A DNA stretch of 64,000 nucleotides, taken from DATKUC01 sp964577375. Lineage in GTDB: Bacteria; Spirochaetota; Spirochaetia; DSM-27196; DATKUC01. A model generated the notes under the pieces. That model saw only the letters and a list, made by a program, of their open reading frames with translations, did not search any database and was not told where the DNA came from. Within the stretch, counting starts at the first letter, position 1. Every line of letters begins with the position of its first letter. Position numbers and translations under genes: made by a program. The stretch is from assembly GCA_964577375.1 (NCBI GenBank), contig CAZNYW010000016.1:1-64000 (forward strand), given 5' to 3'. This document shows positions 41,968 to 50,323 of the stretch, one piece after another.

Positions 41968-42444
41968 GTGTACAAGGTGTTCGTCGACCTCGACGGGGTT
42001 CTGGTGGACTTCGAAAAGGGGGTCAAGAAGGCAACGGGAAGGGAGGCGCACGCGCTGCATCCGCGCGTCATGTGGCCGATTCTCGCGCGAACTCCCGATT
42101 TTTACGCGGAGCTCGACTGGACCCCCGACGGCAGAGAGCTCTGGGCCTACCTCGAGAGACACGATCCGACGGTCCTGTCCGGGCTTCCGTTCGGATCATG
42201 GGCTCGACCGCAGAAGGTCGAATGGTGCCGCCGGGAGCTCGGCGGCAACGTGCCGGTAATAACCTGCATGTCCCGTGAGAAGGCAAAAAAGGGCGCCGAA
42301 GCGACGCCTGAGGGACGCACCATGCTTCTCATCGACGACCGTGACAGCATCCGCGAGTCCTGGGAACGAATGGGCGGAGTGTTTGTTCATCATCTCTCCA
42401 CGCGCGAAAGCATTGAGAAGCTGCGGGTGCTCGGTCTTGAATGA
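41968..42444 (+). CDS. HAD-superfamily 5'(3')-deoxyribonucleotidase-like protein
   Basis: This 158-residue protein starts VFVDLDGVLVDFEKG, the motif I of HAD phosphatases of the deoxyribonucleotidase (NT5C) type. It has a late LLIDDRDSIRESWERMGG (motif IV). The usual motif II Ser/Thr appears in VPVITCMSREKAKKG. Length and layout resemble small bacterial NT5C-like proteins that dephosphorylate dNMPs or act on unknown substrates. The GTG start has GGGGG 7 nt upstream. It converges on corA. Confidence 0.75.
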   Translation: MYKVFVDLDGVLVDFEKGVKKATGREAHALHPRVMWPILARTPDFYAELDWTPDGRELWAYLERHDPTVLSGLPFGSWARPQKVEWCRRELGGNVPVITCMSREKAKKGAEATPEGRTMLLIDDRDSIRESWERMGGVFVHHLSTRESIEKLRVLGLE

Positions 42445-42450
42445 TCCACG

Positions 42451-43518
42451 CTAGCGGAACCAGCCGCTTCGTTTGAAGTAGATCAGCATCCCTATCGTAA
42501 TCGCCGCCATCAGCCCGAGTACCGCCGGATATCCCCAGGCAAGCTTGAGCTCCGGCATGTCCTTGAAGTTCATTCCATAGACGCCGACGATGAAGGTCAG
42601 CGGCATGAAGATGGTCGCGATGAGCGTGAGCGTCTTCATCACTACATTCTGCCGGTTGCTGATGCTCGAAAGATAGATGTCGATAAGGCTGCTCGAGATG
42701 TCCCGGAGCGATTCGAGGGTATCGATCAGCTCGATCGTATGGTCGTACACGTCGCGCAGGTAGAGAATGGTCGACTTGGCGATAAGGTCCGACTCCCGCT
42801 TCTCGAGAGCGGCCGCCACCTCCCGGAGCGGCCAGATCGACTTGCGCAGATAGATGAGCTCCTTCTTTATCTGCTGCACTCCCGAAAGCGACTCCTTGCC
42901 CGGGTTCTCTGCGATGGCGTCTTCGAGGTCCTCCAGTCTCTCCCCCAGCACCTCCAGAATGTAGTAGTAGTTGTCCACGATGACGTCGATCAGCGCGTAG
43001 CCGAGATAGTCCGCGCCCATTCGACGGAGCTTCCCCTTGCTGTTGCGGATGCGATCCCGCACAGGCTCGAACACGTCGCCGGGGCGCTCCTGGAAGGTGA
43101 TGAGGAGATTCCGCATCAGCACCATGCTCACCTGTTCGGAACGAATGGTCCTTGTTGCCTCGTCGTAGGTGAGCATTTTTATCACGATGAAGATCTGGCC
43201 CTCGTACTCCTCGGCTTTGGGCCGCTGTTCGGTGTTTCCGATGTCTTCGAGGGCCAGCGGGTGGATGTGGAAGATCTCCCCGGCGCGGGTGAGCACCGCC
43301 GGCTCGTGAATGCCGTCTATATTTATCCAGGTGACCCGCGACCGATCCACCAGGGCGTTGCCCTCGTCGATCGACGAGGGTGTCTGTTCGGAGAAGTTGT
43401 TTTCGGTGTAGGTGAAGACTCGATATTCGGGTGGAACCGTCCGCTCCTCACCGATGTGGACCACGGTGCCCGGCGGAAGTCCGGCCTTGAGTGAGAGCTT
43501 TTTCCGTCTTTTGCGCAT
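42451..43518 (-). CDS. corA: CorA-family magnesium/cobalt transporter
   Basis: This 355-residue protein has a large cytoplasmic N-terminal domain (VTWINIDGIHEP, HIHPLALEDIGNTEQRPKAEEYEG, IVIKM) and two C-terminal membrane helices, with the signature YGMNF between them. The C-terminus is the basic FKRSGWFR. It forms a pentameric Mg2+ channel in the cytoplasmic membrane. ATG 43518 has GGGGG 5 nt upstream. A TTG seven codons earlier is less likely. It is a single gene between the nucleotidase-like gene and the M23 peptidase gene. Confidence 0.94.
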   Translation of the reverse strand: MRKRRKKLSLKAGLPPGTVVHIGEERTVPPEYRVFTYTENNFSEQTPSSIDEGNALVDRSRVTWINIDGIHEPAVLTRAGEIFHIHPLALEDIGNTEQRPKAEEYEGQIFIVIKMLTYDEATRTIRSEQVSMVLMRNLLITFQERPGDVFEPVRDRIRNSKGKLRRMGADYLGYALIDVIVDNYYYILEVLGERLEDLEDAIAENPGKESLSGVQQIKKELIYLRKSIWPLREVAAALEKRESDLIAKSTILYLRDVYDHTIELIDTLESLRDISSSLIDIYLSSISNRQNVVMKTLTLIATIFMPLTFIVGVYGMNFKDMPELKLAWGYPAVLGLMAAITIGMLIYFKRSGWFR

Positions 43519-43592
43519 AGAACCCCCATGCTTGAACAATACCAGAAAACTGAGACGCTATTCTTTCGGGAAAAAAGGGGAGCCGCGATCCG

Positions 43593-44525
43593 CTACCGGT
43601 GCATGAACGCCATCGGATTCAGCAGCTCGTCGCCAAGATAGAGCTCGAGGTGGAGATGGGGACCGGTAACAAGGCCGGTGGCACCAAGGGTCCCCAGCTG
43701 TTGTCCTGCCTTGACGGTCTGTCCGTCGCTCACGGTGATAGTGTGCATGTGATTGTATCGCGTCCGGAAACCGTACTTGTGCTGGACCCACACGTAGTTG
43801 CCGTAGCCGAGCGGGTCGTAGCCTGTTTCGACCACCTTGCCATTACCCATCGCCACTATCGGTGTTCCCACCGCGTCCGCGACGTCGACGCCCTTATGCA
43901 TGTAATAGTAGCCGCTGAAGGGATTGATGCTCGGGCCGAAGCCCTGGGTGATGAAGCCGCGGCCTGCAATAAGCGGCCATCCGGTCGGGAGGTCCGCCAG
44001 AACCTCCTTGCGCAGCTGCAGGATCGGCTTTATCTGGGAGAGGATTGCGGAGGCCGACTTGAGAACATCCGACAGCTGTGCGACGTCCTGCTCCATGCTC
44101 GCGTACTGCGCGCCGAGCTTCCCGCTCTTTGTCGGACTCAGACGCGTGGCAAGCGGTTGATTGAACGAGTCGCTCGAGTTTTCGTAGAGTGCTTTACGGG
44201 TTACCTGAATGCTCTGTTCCAGCTTGCCGCCGGTGCTGAGCAGCTGGTCCAGCTGATCGGTGACCGATTCGAGGCTTGCCGTTGCCTTGCGGAGCTCCGT
44301 GTCCTTCTGCTTGAGGGCGTTGACCTTGCCTTCACTGGAAATGACGGCGGCAGAAAAGGCGACGATGACTGCGACAAGTATGACGATGAAAATAATCTGG
44401 GGCGTGGTCACTGAGATGTGCATGACCGACTTCGCCCCGGGAGGGAAGATCTTTAACGTGTATTTGCCGCTTCCTCTTCCTGAATGTCGAAAGGATCCGC
44501 GGGAGAATAGAGGACGTCCCACCAT
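43593..44525 (-). CDS. M23-family metallopeptidase, membrane-anchored (cell-wall hydrolase)
   Basis: This 310-residue protein has an N-terminal cytoplasmic tail, one membrane helix (~45-65: IIFIVILVAVIVAFSAAVI) and a coiled coil (~68-180). The C-terminal LytM/M23 domain has zinc ligands in MHKGVDVA (H...D) and the HLHLEL motif. It probably cleaves peptidoglycan cross-links in the periplasm, or is an EnvC/MepM-like factor. ATG 44525 is chosen. A GTG two codons upstream is possible. A promoter lies at 44546-44574. Confidence 0.9.
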   Translation of the reverse strand: MVGRPLFSRGSFRHSGRGSGKYTLKIFPPGAKSVMHISVTTPQIIFIVILVAVIVAFSAAVISSEGKVNALKQKDTELRKATASLESVTDQLDQLLSTGGKLEQSIQVTRKALYENSSDSFNQPLATRLSPTKSGKLGAQYASMEQDVAQLSDVLKSASAILSQIKPILQLRKEVLADLPTGWPLIAGRGFITQGFGPSINPFSGYYYMHKGVDVADAVGTPIVAMGNGKVVETGYDPLGYGNYVWVQHKYGFRTRYNHMHTITVSDGQTVKAGQQLGTLGATGLVTGPHLHLELYLGDELLNPMAFMHR

Positions 44526-44545
44526 AATCACCCGTTAACGAACAT

Positions 44546-44574
44546 ATTATCGTCCAAAAGTGACGTCTTATCAA
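44546..44574 (-). promoter_or_regulatory. Promoter of the M23 peptidase gene
   Basis: On the minus strand, TTGATA (44574-44569) and GATAAT (44551-44546) are 17 bases apart, giving an mRNA leader of about 15 nt. Confidence 0.65.
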
Positions 44575-44618
44575 TATGACCGGTGCTTTTTTTTCGATCC
44601 GCCGAAATTGGTTGGTAC

Positions 44619-44664
44619 AAAAACGGCCGCAACATGGAAAACTGCCTCTTCCGCATCACGGCCG
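44619..44664 (-). terminator. Possible weak terminator after the 44693 gene
   Basis: On the minus strand, CGGCCG (44664-44659) can pair with CGGCCG (44629-44624), with five Ts following (44623-44619). The loop is long (29 nt), so this is only a candidate. Confidence 0.35.
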
Positions 44665-44692
44665 CGAACTTTGCACGGGGAATCGTCCGACG

Positions 44693-45463
44693 TTATAGTA
44701 TCATCGCGGAACGGCCCCAGTCGTAGTGGTTCTGCCGGATCTGTTCGATGCTCGGCATCTTGTACATGGCGATCTTCCCGCCGTTGCCTACGTAGATTCC
44801 CTGATTGATGATCTGGTAGCCGAAGGAGCCGACGTTAGAGCGTTCGACGTTCTTGTTGACCTTGCCCGAATGCTCGGTTACGGCGTGGATGCACTGCTTC
44901 AGATGCTCGATGTTCTTGTCGTAGGTGGCCCCGATGTTGCCGGTTTTCTCCGGATTGTTGAAGTCGATCACCTTGAGGTCGGCGAATACGACGGATGGTA
45001 CCCTGACGTGGCTTCCGGGATCGGTCATGAACCTGGCGAACTCCGCCGGATTATGCGCGCTCACCACCAGGGGCGTCACCGGGCAGAGCTCCTGATAGAC
45101 GTAATATTCCCGCGCTGCCTCCGGCGCCGAGAACTCCGACCGGGAAACCTCCAGTGTTCTGCCGTCGATTGTCGTCAGGAACATCGAGCGAAGCTTGTCC
45201 ACCGGCGTGTGCTCGAGAGCACGATAGACCGACATCCACACGGAGTTCTTCGGATCTCCGTTTGAATGTGGAACGCAACGCTCCTTCGCGTATTTCCAGT
45301 CGAAATAGTCCCCGAAATCTCCCTCAAGCTCGATGAACATGATCTTCTCGTAGGAACCGTTCTTGCTTCCGATAGCCATATACTGTCCGAAGCGAGCCGG
45401 TTCGAGCTGGGACGCAATGAGAGCTTCCGTTGGAAACACCGATAGATAGTAGTGCGTATTCAT
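44693..45463 (-). CDS. Conserved hypothetical protein
   Basis: This 256-residue soluble protein without signal peptide begins MNTHYYLSVFPTEALIASQLEP. It contains SYEKIMFIELEGDFGDYFDWKYAKERC and VSAHNPAEFARFMTD, and ends KIAMYKMPSIEQIRQNHYDWGRSAMIL. I cannot assign a family. The composition is that of a folded cytoplasmic enzyme or ligand-binding protein. ATG 45463 is selected because AAGGGGAGAG lies just upstream. It is a single gene, divergent from the small protein at 45603. Confidence 0.72.
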   Translation of the reverse strand: MNTHYYLSVFPTEALIASQLEPARFGQYMAIGSKNGSYEKIMFIELEGDFGDYFDWKYAKERCVPHSNGDPKNSVWMSVYRALEHTPVDKLRSMFLTTIDGRTLEVSRSEFSAPEAAREYYVYQELCPVTPLVVSAHNPAEFARFMTDPGSHVRVPSVVFADLKVIDFNNPEKTGNIGATYDKNIEHLKQCIHAVTEHSGKVNKNVERSNVGSFGYQIINQGIYVGNGGKIAMYKMPSIEQIRQNHYDWGRSAMIL

Positions 45464-45602
45464 GGTCTCTCCCCTTTCGGCGTGCTCCTGGCACACGCCA
45501 ACTAAAATGTAAGTGTAGCTCCCGTTTCAGTAAAGCACATTTTCCGCCCTGGAGACGGAATGGCAGAATTCTGGAATTCCGGTTATTCTTGATAGAACTG
45601 CT

Positions 45603-45791
45603 ATGGAAAGTCCGCAATCAGCGCCGAACTGCCTCGACTGCGAGCACTTCTTCGTCACCTGGGACCCACGCTTTCCGCGAGGCTGCCGGGTGTTCGGCGT
45701 GAAGACGCGGGAGCTTCCGAGTGCTGTTGTCTTCCGGTCGACCGGCCACCACTGCCCCGAGTTCGCCCTCTCCAGCCGGCTCCACCCCTAG
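45603..45791 (+). CDS. Small conserved four-cysteine protein
   Basis: This 62-residue protein has the pattern CLDCEHFFVTWDPRFPRGCRVFGVKTRELPS...TGHHCPEF, which recurs in small proteins of many anaerobic bacteria (C-x2-C-x-HFYVTWD-x-FP-x-GC, then a final C-x2-F). Four cysteines suggest a zinc or Fe-S site. Databases sometimes mislabel such proteins. The function is unknown. The gene overlaps the convergent galE stop by 4 bases. ATG 45603 is the first start, with no strong ribosome site. Confidence 0.7.
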   Translation: MESPQSAPNCLDCEHFFVTWDPRFPRGCRVFGVKTRELPSAVVFRSTGHHCPEFALSSRLHP

Positions 45792-46756
45792 CCCTTTCGA
45801 TAGACCTCCCAGGAGGTGCTAACCAGGCTCTCGACGTCGCTGCGCGTCGCGTTCCACCCGAGTACCTCGTTCGCGAGCCGCGAGGATGCGACGAGCCTGG
45901 CAGGGTCACCGGGGCGCCGGTCCCCTACGTGGGAGGGAATCTTCTCCCCGGTCACACGCCGGGCGGTTTCGAGCATCTCCTTCACGCTGATCCCCGACTC
46001 GCTGCCCAGGTTAACCACCAGGCTCTCCCTTTTCTCGGCGATGTAGTCCATTGCCCGGAGGTGCGCATCGGCAAGGTCGCTTACGTGCACGTAGTCGCGG
46101 ACGCCGGTTCCGTCTGGCGTGTCGTAATCCTCTCCGAAGATGTCGAGCCGTTTGCGGGCGCCGACTGCGACCTCCATTATCACCGGGAGCAGGTTCGCCG
46201 GATTCCGCTCCAGACCACGAACACGTCCCTGCGGATCATAGCCGGCGGCGTTGAAATAGCGCAGCGCGGCGTACTTGATGTCGCGGAGCTTGTCATACCA
46301 GAAGAGGAACCGCTCGATCTCGAGCTTGGTGAATCCGTAGTAGTTTTCCGGCCGTGTCGGGTGCTTCTCGTCTACGGGCAGATATTCAGGCTCGCCGTAG
46401 ACTGCCGCCGAGGAGGAGAAGATGAAGCGCTTCACTCCCGCCTCACCCATTGCGTTGAGAATGTTGACGGTTCCGCAGATGTTGTTGACCGAGTATTTCT
46501 CCGGCTTCACCATCGATTCCCCGGCCGCCTTGTAGGCCGCCAGATGCACCACCGCGTCCCACCCCTGCTGCATCAGCGTCGCGAGGGGACCGTACTCGAG
46601 GATGTCTCCCCGGGTGAAACCCGCTTCGGGAAAGAGGTTTTCCTCGCGGCCGGAGTACATGTTGTCCAGGACGTGGACCCGGTGCCCGGCGTCCAGAAAT
46701 CTACGGACGACGTGGCTGCCGATGTATCCGGCACCGCCAATCACCAGTACCTGCAT
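45788..46756 (-). CDS. galE: UDP-glucose 4-epimerase
   Basis: This 322-residue short-chain dehydrogenase-type enzyme interconverts UDP-glucose and UDP-galactose for envelope glycans or galactose use. It has the NAD-binding GGAGYIGS (7-14), the catalytic Ser in FSSSAAVYG, YxxxK as YYGFTK, and ALRYFNAAGYDPQGRVRG typical of GalE. GGAGC precedes ATG 46756. Upstream (46757-47119, over 300 bases without a gene) lie a 15-bp tandem array, MITE copy D and the phosphofructokinase promoter. Confidence 0.93.
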   Translation of the reverse strand: MQVLVIGGAGYIGSHVVRRFLDAGHRVHVLDNMYSGREENLFPEAGFTRGDILEYGPLATLMQQGWDAVVHLAAYKAAGESMVKPEKYSVNNICGTVNILNAMGEAGVKRFIFSSSAAVYGEPEYLPVDEKHPTRPENYYGFTKLEIERFLFWYDKLRDIKYAALRYFNAAGYDPQGRVRGLERNPANLLPVIMEVAVGARKRLDIFGEDYDTPDGTGVRDYVHVSDLADAHLRAMDYIAEKRESLVVNLGSESGISVKEMLETARRVTGEKIPSHVGDRRPGDPARLVASSRLANEVLGWNATRSDVESLVSTSWEVYRKG

Positions 46757-46853
46757 GTTCTGCTCCTGTGAAAAGTGGGTGTGGACCGCCCCGGGAATGA
46801 CCTTATGTCATCCGGGTTGCAGGGTCAAGCGGGCGGCGGCCGGTGGTGGCGCC

Positions 46854-46904
46854 GTGCAGCAATGCGCCGTGCAGCAATGCGCCACGCAGCAATGCGTCAC
46901 GCAG
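46854..46904 (+). repeat. 15-bp tandem repeat array interrupted by MITE copy D
   Basis: Units GTGCAGCAATGCGCC (46854-46868), an identical copy (46869-46883) and ACGCAGCAATGCGTC (46884-46898) are followed by a partial unit. After the MITE the array resumes with one more ACGCAGCAATGCGTC unit (47051-47065) and a partial. The 23 bases at 46882-46904 are repeated exactly at 47049-47071. The array does not encode a protein. Confidence 0.9.
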
Positions 46905-46911
46905 CAGAGGA

Positions 46912-47046
46912 TATCAGCAAGCGTGTTGATAAATGGCTCTATGTCGTTTTAGGAAATATCCTTAGCTGAAATGGATCGCCAGAGACCGTCTAACTGCAGA
47001 CGCCGCGCATAATTGGCCGCGCGGCATCAACAAGCTTCTTTATACC
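46912..47046 (+). repeat. MITE-like interspersed element, copy D
   Basis: This 135-bp element has left end TATCAGCAAGCGTGTTGATA (46912-46931) and right end ATCAACAAGCTTCTTTATACC (to 47046). The core GAAATATCCTTAGCTG matches copy B closely. It sits inside a 15-bp tandem array between the divergent galE and phosphofructokinase genes. Flanking 23-bp direct repeats may be a target duplication, or a by-product of the array. Confidence 0.88.
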
Positions 47047-47083
47047 TTCCACGCAGCAATGCGTCACGCAGGCCGGCGCCGGC

Positions 47084-47112
47084 TTGCCGACCGCGGTCTC
47101 TGCGGCTATGAT
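47084..47112 (+). promoter_or_regulatory. Phosphofructokinase promoter (leaderless arrangement)
   Basis: TTGCCG (47084-47089) and TATGAT (47107-47112) are exactly 17 bases apart. The -10 ends 7 nt before ATG 47120. An upstream in-frame ATG (47108) lies inside the -10 box and so cannot be the start for this promoter. Confidence 0.7.
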
Positions 47113-47119
47113 ACCGGCT

Positions 47120-48454
47120 ATGGAGCAGAAGTACGATTTCACCGTGCCGGTTCTGGGAGAGGCGAGGATCGCCTCTCCCGTCGCCTTCTCGCGCGTGCTT
47201 GGTGACAGCATTGCAAACTACGTGCGCGACGACGAGTACATCCTCCACGATATCGCGGTCAATCCTGCCGAGCCCGCGAAGCAGTATCACCCTGCGGATC
47301 TGCTGCAGGTAGCAGGGCCGCGGGAAAAGATCTACTTCAGCCCGAGCCACGTGCACGCCGGGATCGTGAGCTGCGGCGGACTCTGCCCCGGAATCAACGA
47401 CGTCATTCGGGCGGCGGTGCGCTGCCTGTGGCTTCGCTACGGCGTGAGACGGATTTCCGGCATCCGGTTCGGATACCAGGGCCTGCTGCCGGAAAACTCC
47501 TTTCCGGTCATGGAGCTGAATCCCGACGTCGTCGACGATATCCACAAGATCGGCGGCTCGGTGCTCGGCTCCTCTCGCGGAGGCGGCGACCGGATCGAGG
47601 ACATCGTGGATTCGATCGAACGGATGAATCTCAACATGCTCTTCACCATCGGCGGCGACGGGACGCAGAAAGGTTCGATGCGGATCGCCGACGAAATTGC
47701 ACGACGCGGTCTCAAGATCGCAGTCGTCGGGATCCCGAAAACTATCGACAACGATCTGAGCTTTATTCAGAAGTCGTTCGGTTTCGAAACTGCGGTTGCA
47801 CAGGCCGCGCACGCAGTGAGCGGCGCGCATACCGAGGCCCATTCGGCGATCAACGGCATCGGTTTGGTGAAGCTGATGGGGCGTGATTCAGGCTTCATTT
47901 CCGCACACACTGCGCTTGCCTCTCATGAAGCCAACTTCGTACTGATCCCGGAGGTGCCCTTCGAGCTCGACGGGCCGAACGGCCTTCTGTTTCATCTCGA
48001 GGAACGGCTCGCGCGCAGCAACCACGCTGTGATCATAGTTTCCGAAGGGGCCGGACAGGAGCTGTTTGCCGACACCAGCGGGACCGACGCCTCGGGGAAC
48101 AGGCGGTACGGTGACATCGGGGTATTGCTTCGAGAACGGATCGTGGAGCATTTCAAGGCTCGAAACATTCCGGTAACTCTCAAGTACATCGATCCGAGCT
48201 ACATCATCCGCAGCGCGGTCGCGGTCCCTACCGATTCCGTCTACTGCTCGCGGCTGGGAACCAACGCGGTGCACGCGGCGATGGCCGGCAAGACCCGCGT
48301 TCTGATAAGCCTGGTGAACAACACCTTCGTGCATGTGCCGATCGACATCTGCGTCGCGCGCCGCAGCAGCGTCGATCCCGAGAGCAGCCTCTGGCGGGAT
48401 GTCATTGAAGCGACGGCCCAGCCGACGGTTATGCGCAACGGGGTCGCGTCCTGA
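47120..48454 (+). CDS. pfkA: Phosphofructokinase, clade X type
   Basis: This 444-residue enzyme phosphorylates fructose-6-phosphate in glycolysis. It has SCGGLCPGINDVIR, FGYQGLL, IGGDGTQKGS (GGDGT at 178-182), GIPKTIDNDL (206-212), LMGRDSGFISAHTAL and SEGAGQELF. PKTIDND with Lys is typical of the PPi/long clade. Gly rather than Asp in GGDGT points to ATP as donor, as in the ATP-using 'clade X' enzymes of trypanosomes and some spirochaetes. The donor assignment is inference. It is followed 5 bases later by a phosphoesterase gene, and the two are likely co-transcribed. Confidence 0.9.
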   Translation: MEQKYDFTVPVLGEARIASPVAFSRVLGDSIANYVRDDEYILHDIAVNPAEPAKQYHPADLLQVAGPREKIYFSPSHVHAGIVSCGGLCPGINDVIRAAVRCLWLRYGVRRISGIRFGYQGLLPENSFPVMELNPDVVDDIHKIGGSVLGSSRGGGDRIEDIVDSIERMNLNMLFTIGGDGTQKGSMRIADEIARRGLKIAVVGIPKTIDNDLSFIQKSFGFETAVAQAAHAVSGAHTEAHSAINGIGLVKLMGRDSGFISAHTALASHEANFVLIPEVPFELDGPNGLLFHLEERLARSNHAVIIVSEGAGQELFADTSGTDASGNRRYGDIGVLLRERIVEHFKARNIPVTLKYIDPSYIIRSAVAVPTDSVYCSRLGTNAVHAAMAGKTRVLISLVNNTFVHVPIDICVARRSSVDPESSLWRDVIEATAQPTVMRNGVAS

Positions 48455-48459
48455 GGCCG

Positions 48460-49338
48460 ATGGAAACTCAAACGTCCCGCATCATCGCTATCGGCGACAT
48501 TCACGGCAACTTCGAAGCATTCCGGCAGATTGCGGTCGGGCTCGACCTCGTCGACGACGCGCTCGAATGGCGGGCGGAAGACACGGTACTCGTTCAGATC
48601 GGCGACGTGTGCGACCGCGGCGAGGAGTCGCGGCAGGTCTACGAGTGCCTGATGCGCTGGCAGGCCGATGCTGACCGGTTTCGGTCCTCAGTTCATTTCC
48701 TGCTGGGCAACCACGAGGTGATGGAGATGTTCGGCTTCGACCGCGACGCCAGCCTGGAGGAGATCCAGGGATACGCCGTAGATCCGGATTCTCCCGGCTA
48801 CCTCGAGCATCACGCTGCATTCGCCCCGGACGGCTGGCTCTACGAGTGGCTCATCAAACAGCGTGGCATGATCTCGGTAGGACCCGTGATATTCGGGCAT
48901 GGCGATCTCCCCGTCGCCTTTCAGAACCGGACCGTCGACGAGATCGACCGTGAGATCATCCACGATGTGCGCGAGTACGCACCGATCCGCACGGTGAGCA
49001 CGGAGAACTTTCCAGACAGTCTCTTTACCGAGGAATCGAGTCTCATCTGGTGCCGTCAGTCGCGCGATTCGGAGCCCTACAGCTGGGCGATTCAGTCATT
49101 CCTCCGGCTCAACCATGCCGCAGTCTACGTCTGCGGCCACACACCCTCGGTAGAGGGCCGCTTTACGATAAAGACCGACGGTCGTTATCTTTGCATAGAT
49201 ACTGCCATGGGCTTCGAGAACCGGGGGATAGGTCGCAGGTCCGCTCTGATAATAGAGGAGGGGCGCGCCTGGGAATGGGTTTTTTCGGCCGACCGGGTGG
49301 ACCGGCGTCGAGTACCCGTGAAGCTCGACCCCTTCTGA
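48460..49338 (+). CDS. Calcineurin-like metallophosphoesterase
   Basis: This 292-residue enzyme has the dinuclear metal motifs GDIHGN, IGDVCDRG, LLGNHEVME, FGHGD and CGHTPS. The ordering and the GDVCDRGEESRQVYECL stretch resemble the Shewanella-like protein phosphatase (Shelphs) group rather than ApaH. It probably acts in the cytoplasm on a phosphoprotein or small phosphate. It starts 5 bases after the phosphofructokinase stop and is followed by a CDF transporter gene 23 bases later. Confidence 0.87.
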   Translation: METQTSRIIAIGDIHGNFEAFRQIAVGLDLVDDALEWRAEDTVLVQIGDVCDRGEESRQVYECLMRWQADADRFRSSVHFLLGNHEVMEMFGFDRDASLEEIQGYAVDPDSPGYLEHHAAFAPDGWLYEWLIKQRGMISVGPVIFGHGDLPVAFQNRTVDEIDREIIHDVREYAPIRTVSTENFPDSLFTEESSLIWCRQSRDSEPYSWAIQSFLRLNHAAVYVCGHTPSVEGRFTIKTDGRYLCIDTAMGFENRGIGRRSALIIEEGRAWEWVFSADRVDRRRVPVKLDPF

Positions 49339-49361
49339 AGCGCCCGAACGGATCAACTGTT

Positions 49362-50285
49362 TTGAGTCCCGAACATACGCACCACGATCACCAGCATCAT
49401 CATCTCCTTCCTGACGAATCGGGGGAGAAGAGCCTCCGGAACATAACCGTTGCGCTCGGTCTGAATCTGCTCTTTACCGTGGTGGAGATCCTGGGGGGAC
49501 TCTACACCAACAGCCTTGCCATCCTCTCCGATGCCCTGCACGATCTGGGGGACAGCATCGGGCTGGGCGCGGCGGCGGTCCTGGAGCGGCTCGCGGGCCG
49601 GCGCCGGACGGAGCGCTATTCCTATGGGTTCCGCCGCTACTCGCTCCTTTCGGCCCTCCTCAACTCCATCGTGCTTCTCGCAGGCGCTGCGCTGATTATT
49701 TCCCGGGCGGTACCGCGCATAGTACATCCGGAAGGCGTCCGCGAATCGGGAATGCTCGTGCTCGCGATCTTCGGGATACTGGTGAACGGCATCGCGATGC
49801 TGCGCATGAAGGGGGGCCGCAAGCTCAATGAGCGGGCGGTGATGCTCCATTTTCTGGAAGACACCCTGGGGTGGGTGGCGGTGCTTGTGGGAAGCGTCGT
49901 GATGATGTTCGCGGACCTGCCTGTTCTCGACCCGCTGCTCTCGCTTGCAATCACCGTCTACGCCGCGTCCCGGGCGATCGTGAATCTCGTGCGGACCATG
50001 CGCATTTTTCTCCAGGGTGTTCCACCCGGCCTTGATGTCGACAGCCTCATCGCACACATATCCGGAATGAAACCGATTGTCGACGTCCACGACGTCCACG
50101 TCTGGACCCTGGATGGCGAGTACAACGTGCTCACGCTTCACGTCGTTGTCCCGGATGACTGCGCGACGAAGCGCACCACGGAGCTGCGTGCGCAGATCCG
50201 CGGCTACCTTGCCGAACAGGGCATCCAGCACGCAACGATAGAGGTAGGAAGGGAGAGCGAAGACTGCGGCCTTGCCGGCTGTTGA
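49362..50285 (+). CDS. Cation diffusion facilitator (CDF) metal transporter
   Basis: This 307-residue membrane protein exports Zn2+ or a similar divalent metal in exchange for protons. Its N-terminus is histidine-rich (EHTHHDHQHHH). About six membrane helices follow, with the metal-site motif in helix II SLAILSDALHDLGDS and helix V HFLEDTLGWVAV (HxxxD-type). The C-terminal cytoplasmic domain carries VHDVHVWTLDGEYNVLTLHV. TTG 49362 is the only plausible start after the preceding stop. The frame runs further back inside the phosphoesterase gene. A terminator follows the stop. Confidence 0.85.
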   Translation: MSPEHTHHDHQHHHLLPDESGEKSLRNITVALGLNLLFTVVEILGGLYTNSLAILSDALHDLGDSIGLGAAAVLERLAGRRRTERYSYGFRRYSLLSALLNSIVLLAGAALIISRAVPRIVHPEGVRESGMLVLAIFGILVNGIAMLRMKGGRKLNERAVMLHFLEDTLGWVAVLVGSVVMMFADLPVLDPLLSLAITVYAASRAIVNLVRTMRIFLQGVPPGLDVDSLIAHISGMKPIVDVHDVHVWTLDGEYNVLTLHVVVPDDCATKRTTELRAQIRGYLAEQGIQHATIEVGRESEDCGLAGC

Positions 50286-50294
50286 ATTTTGTGC

Positions 50295-50323
50295 AAAAAA
50301 AAGCCGGCACTCACTGCCGGCTT
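50295..50323. terminator. Bidirectional terminator between the CDF gene and the ncRNA
   Basis: AAGCCGGC (50301-50308) pairs with GCCGGCTT (50316-50323) around a 7-nt loop. The minus-strand transcript ends in eight Us (50302-50295), an excellent terminator. The plus-strand side has only three Ts, so it is better suited to the minus-strand RNA. Confidence 0.9.

Noticed and set aside
23040..47046. The dispersed repeats as a CRISPR array
   Set aside because: Copies are kilobases apart with no spacers and no cas genes, and the repeat unit is about 135 bp with inverted ends.
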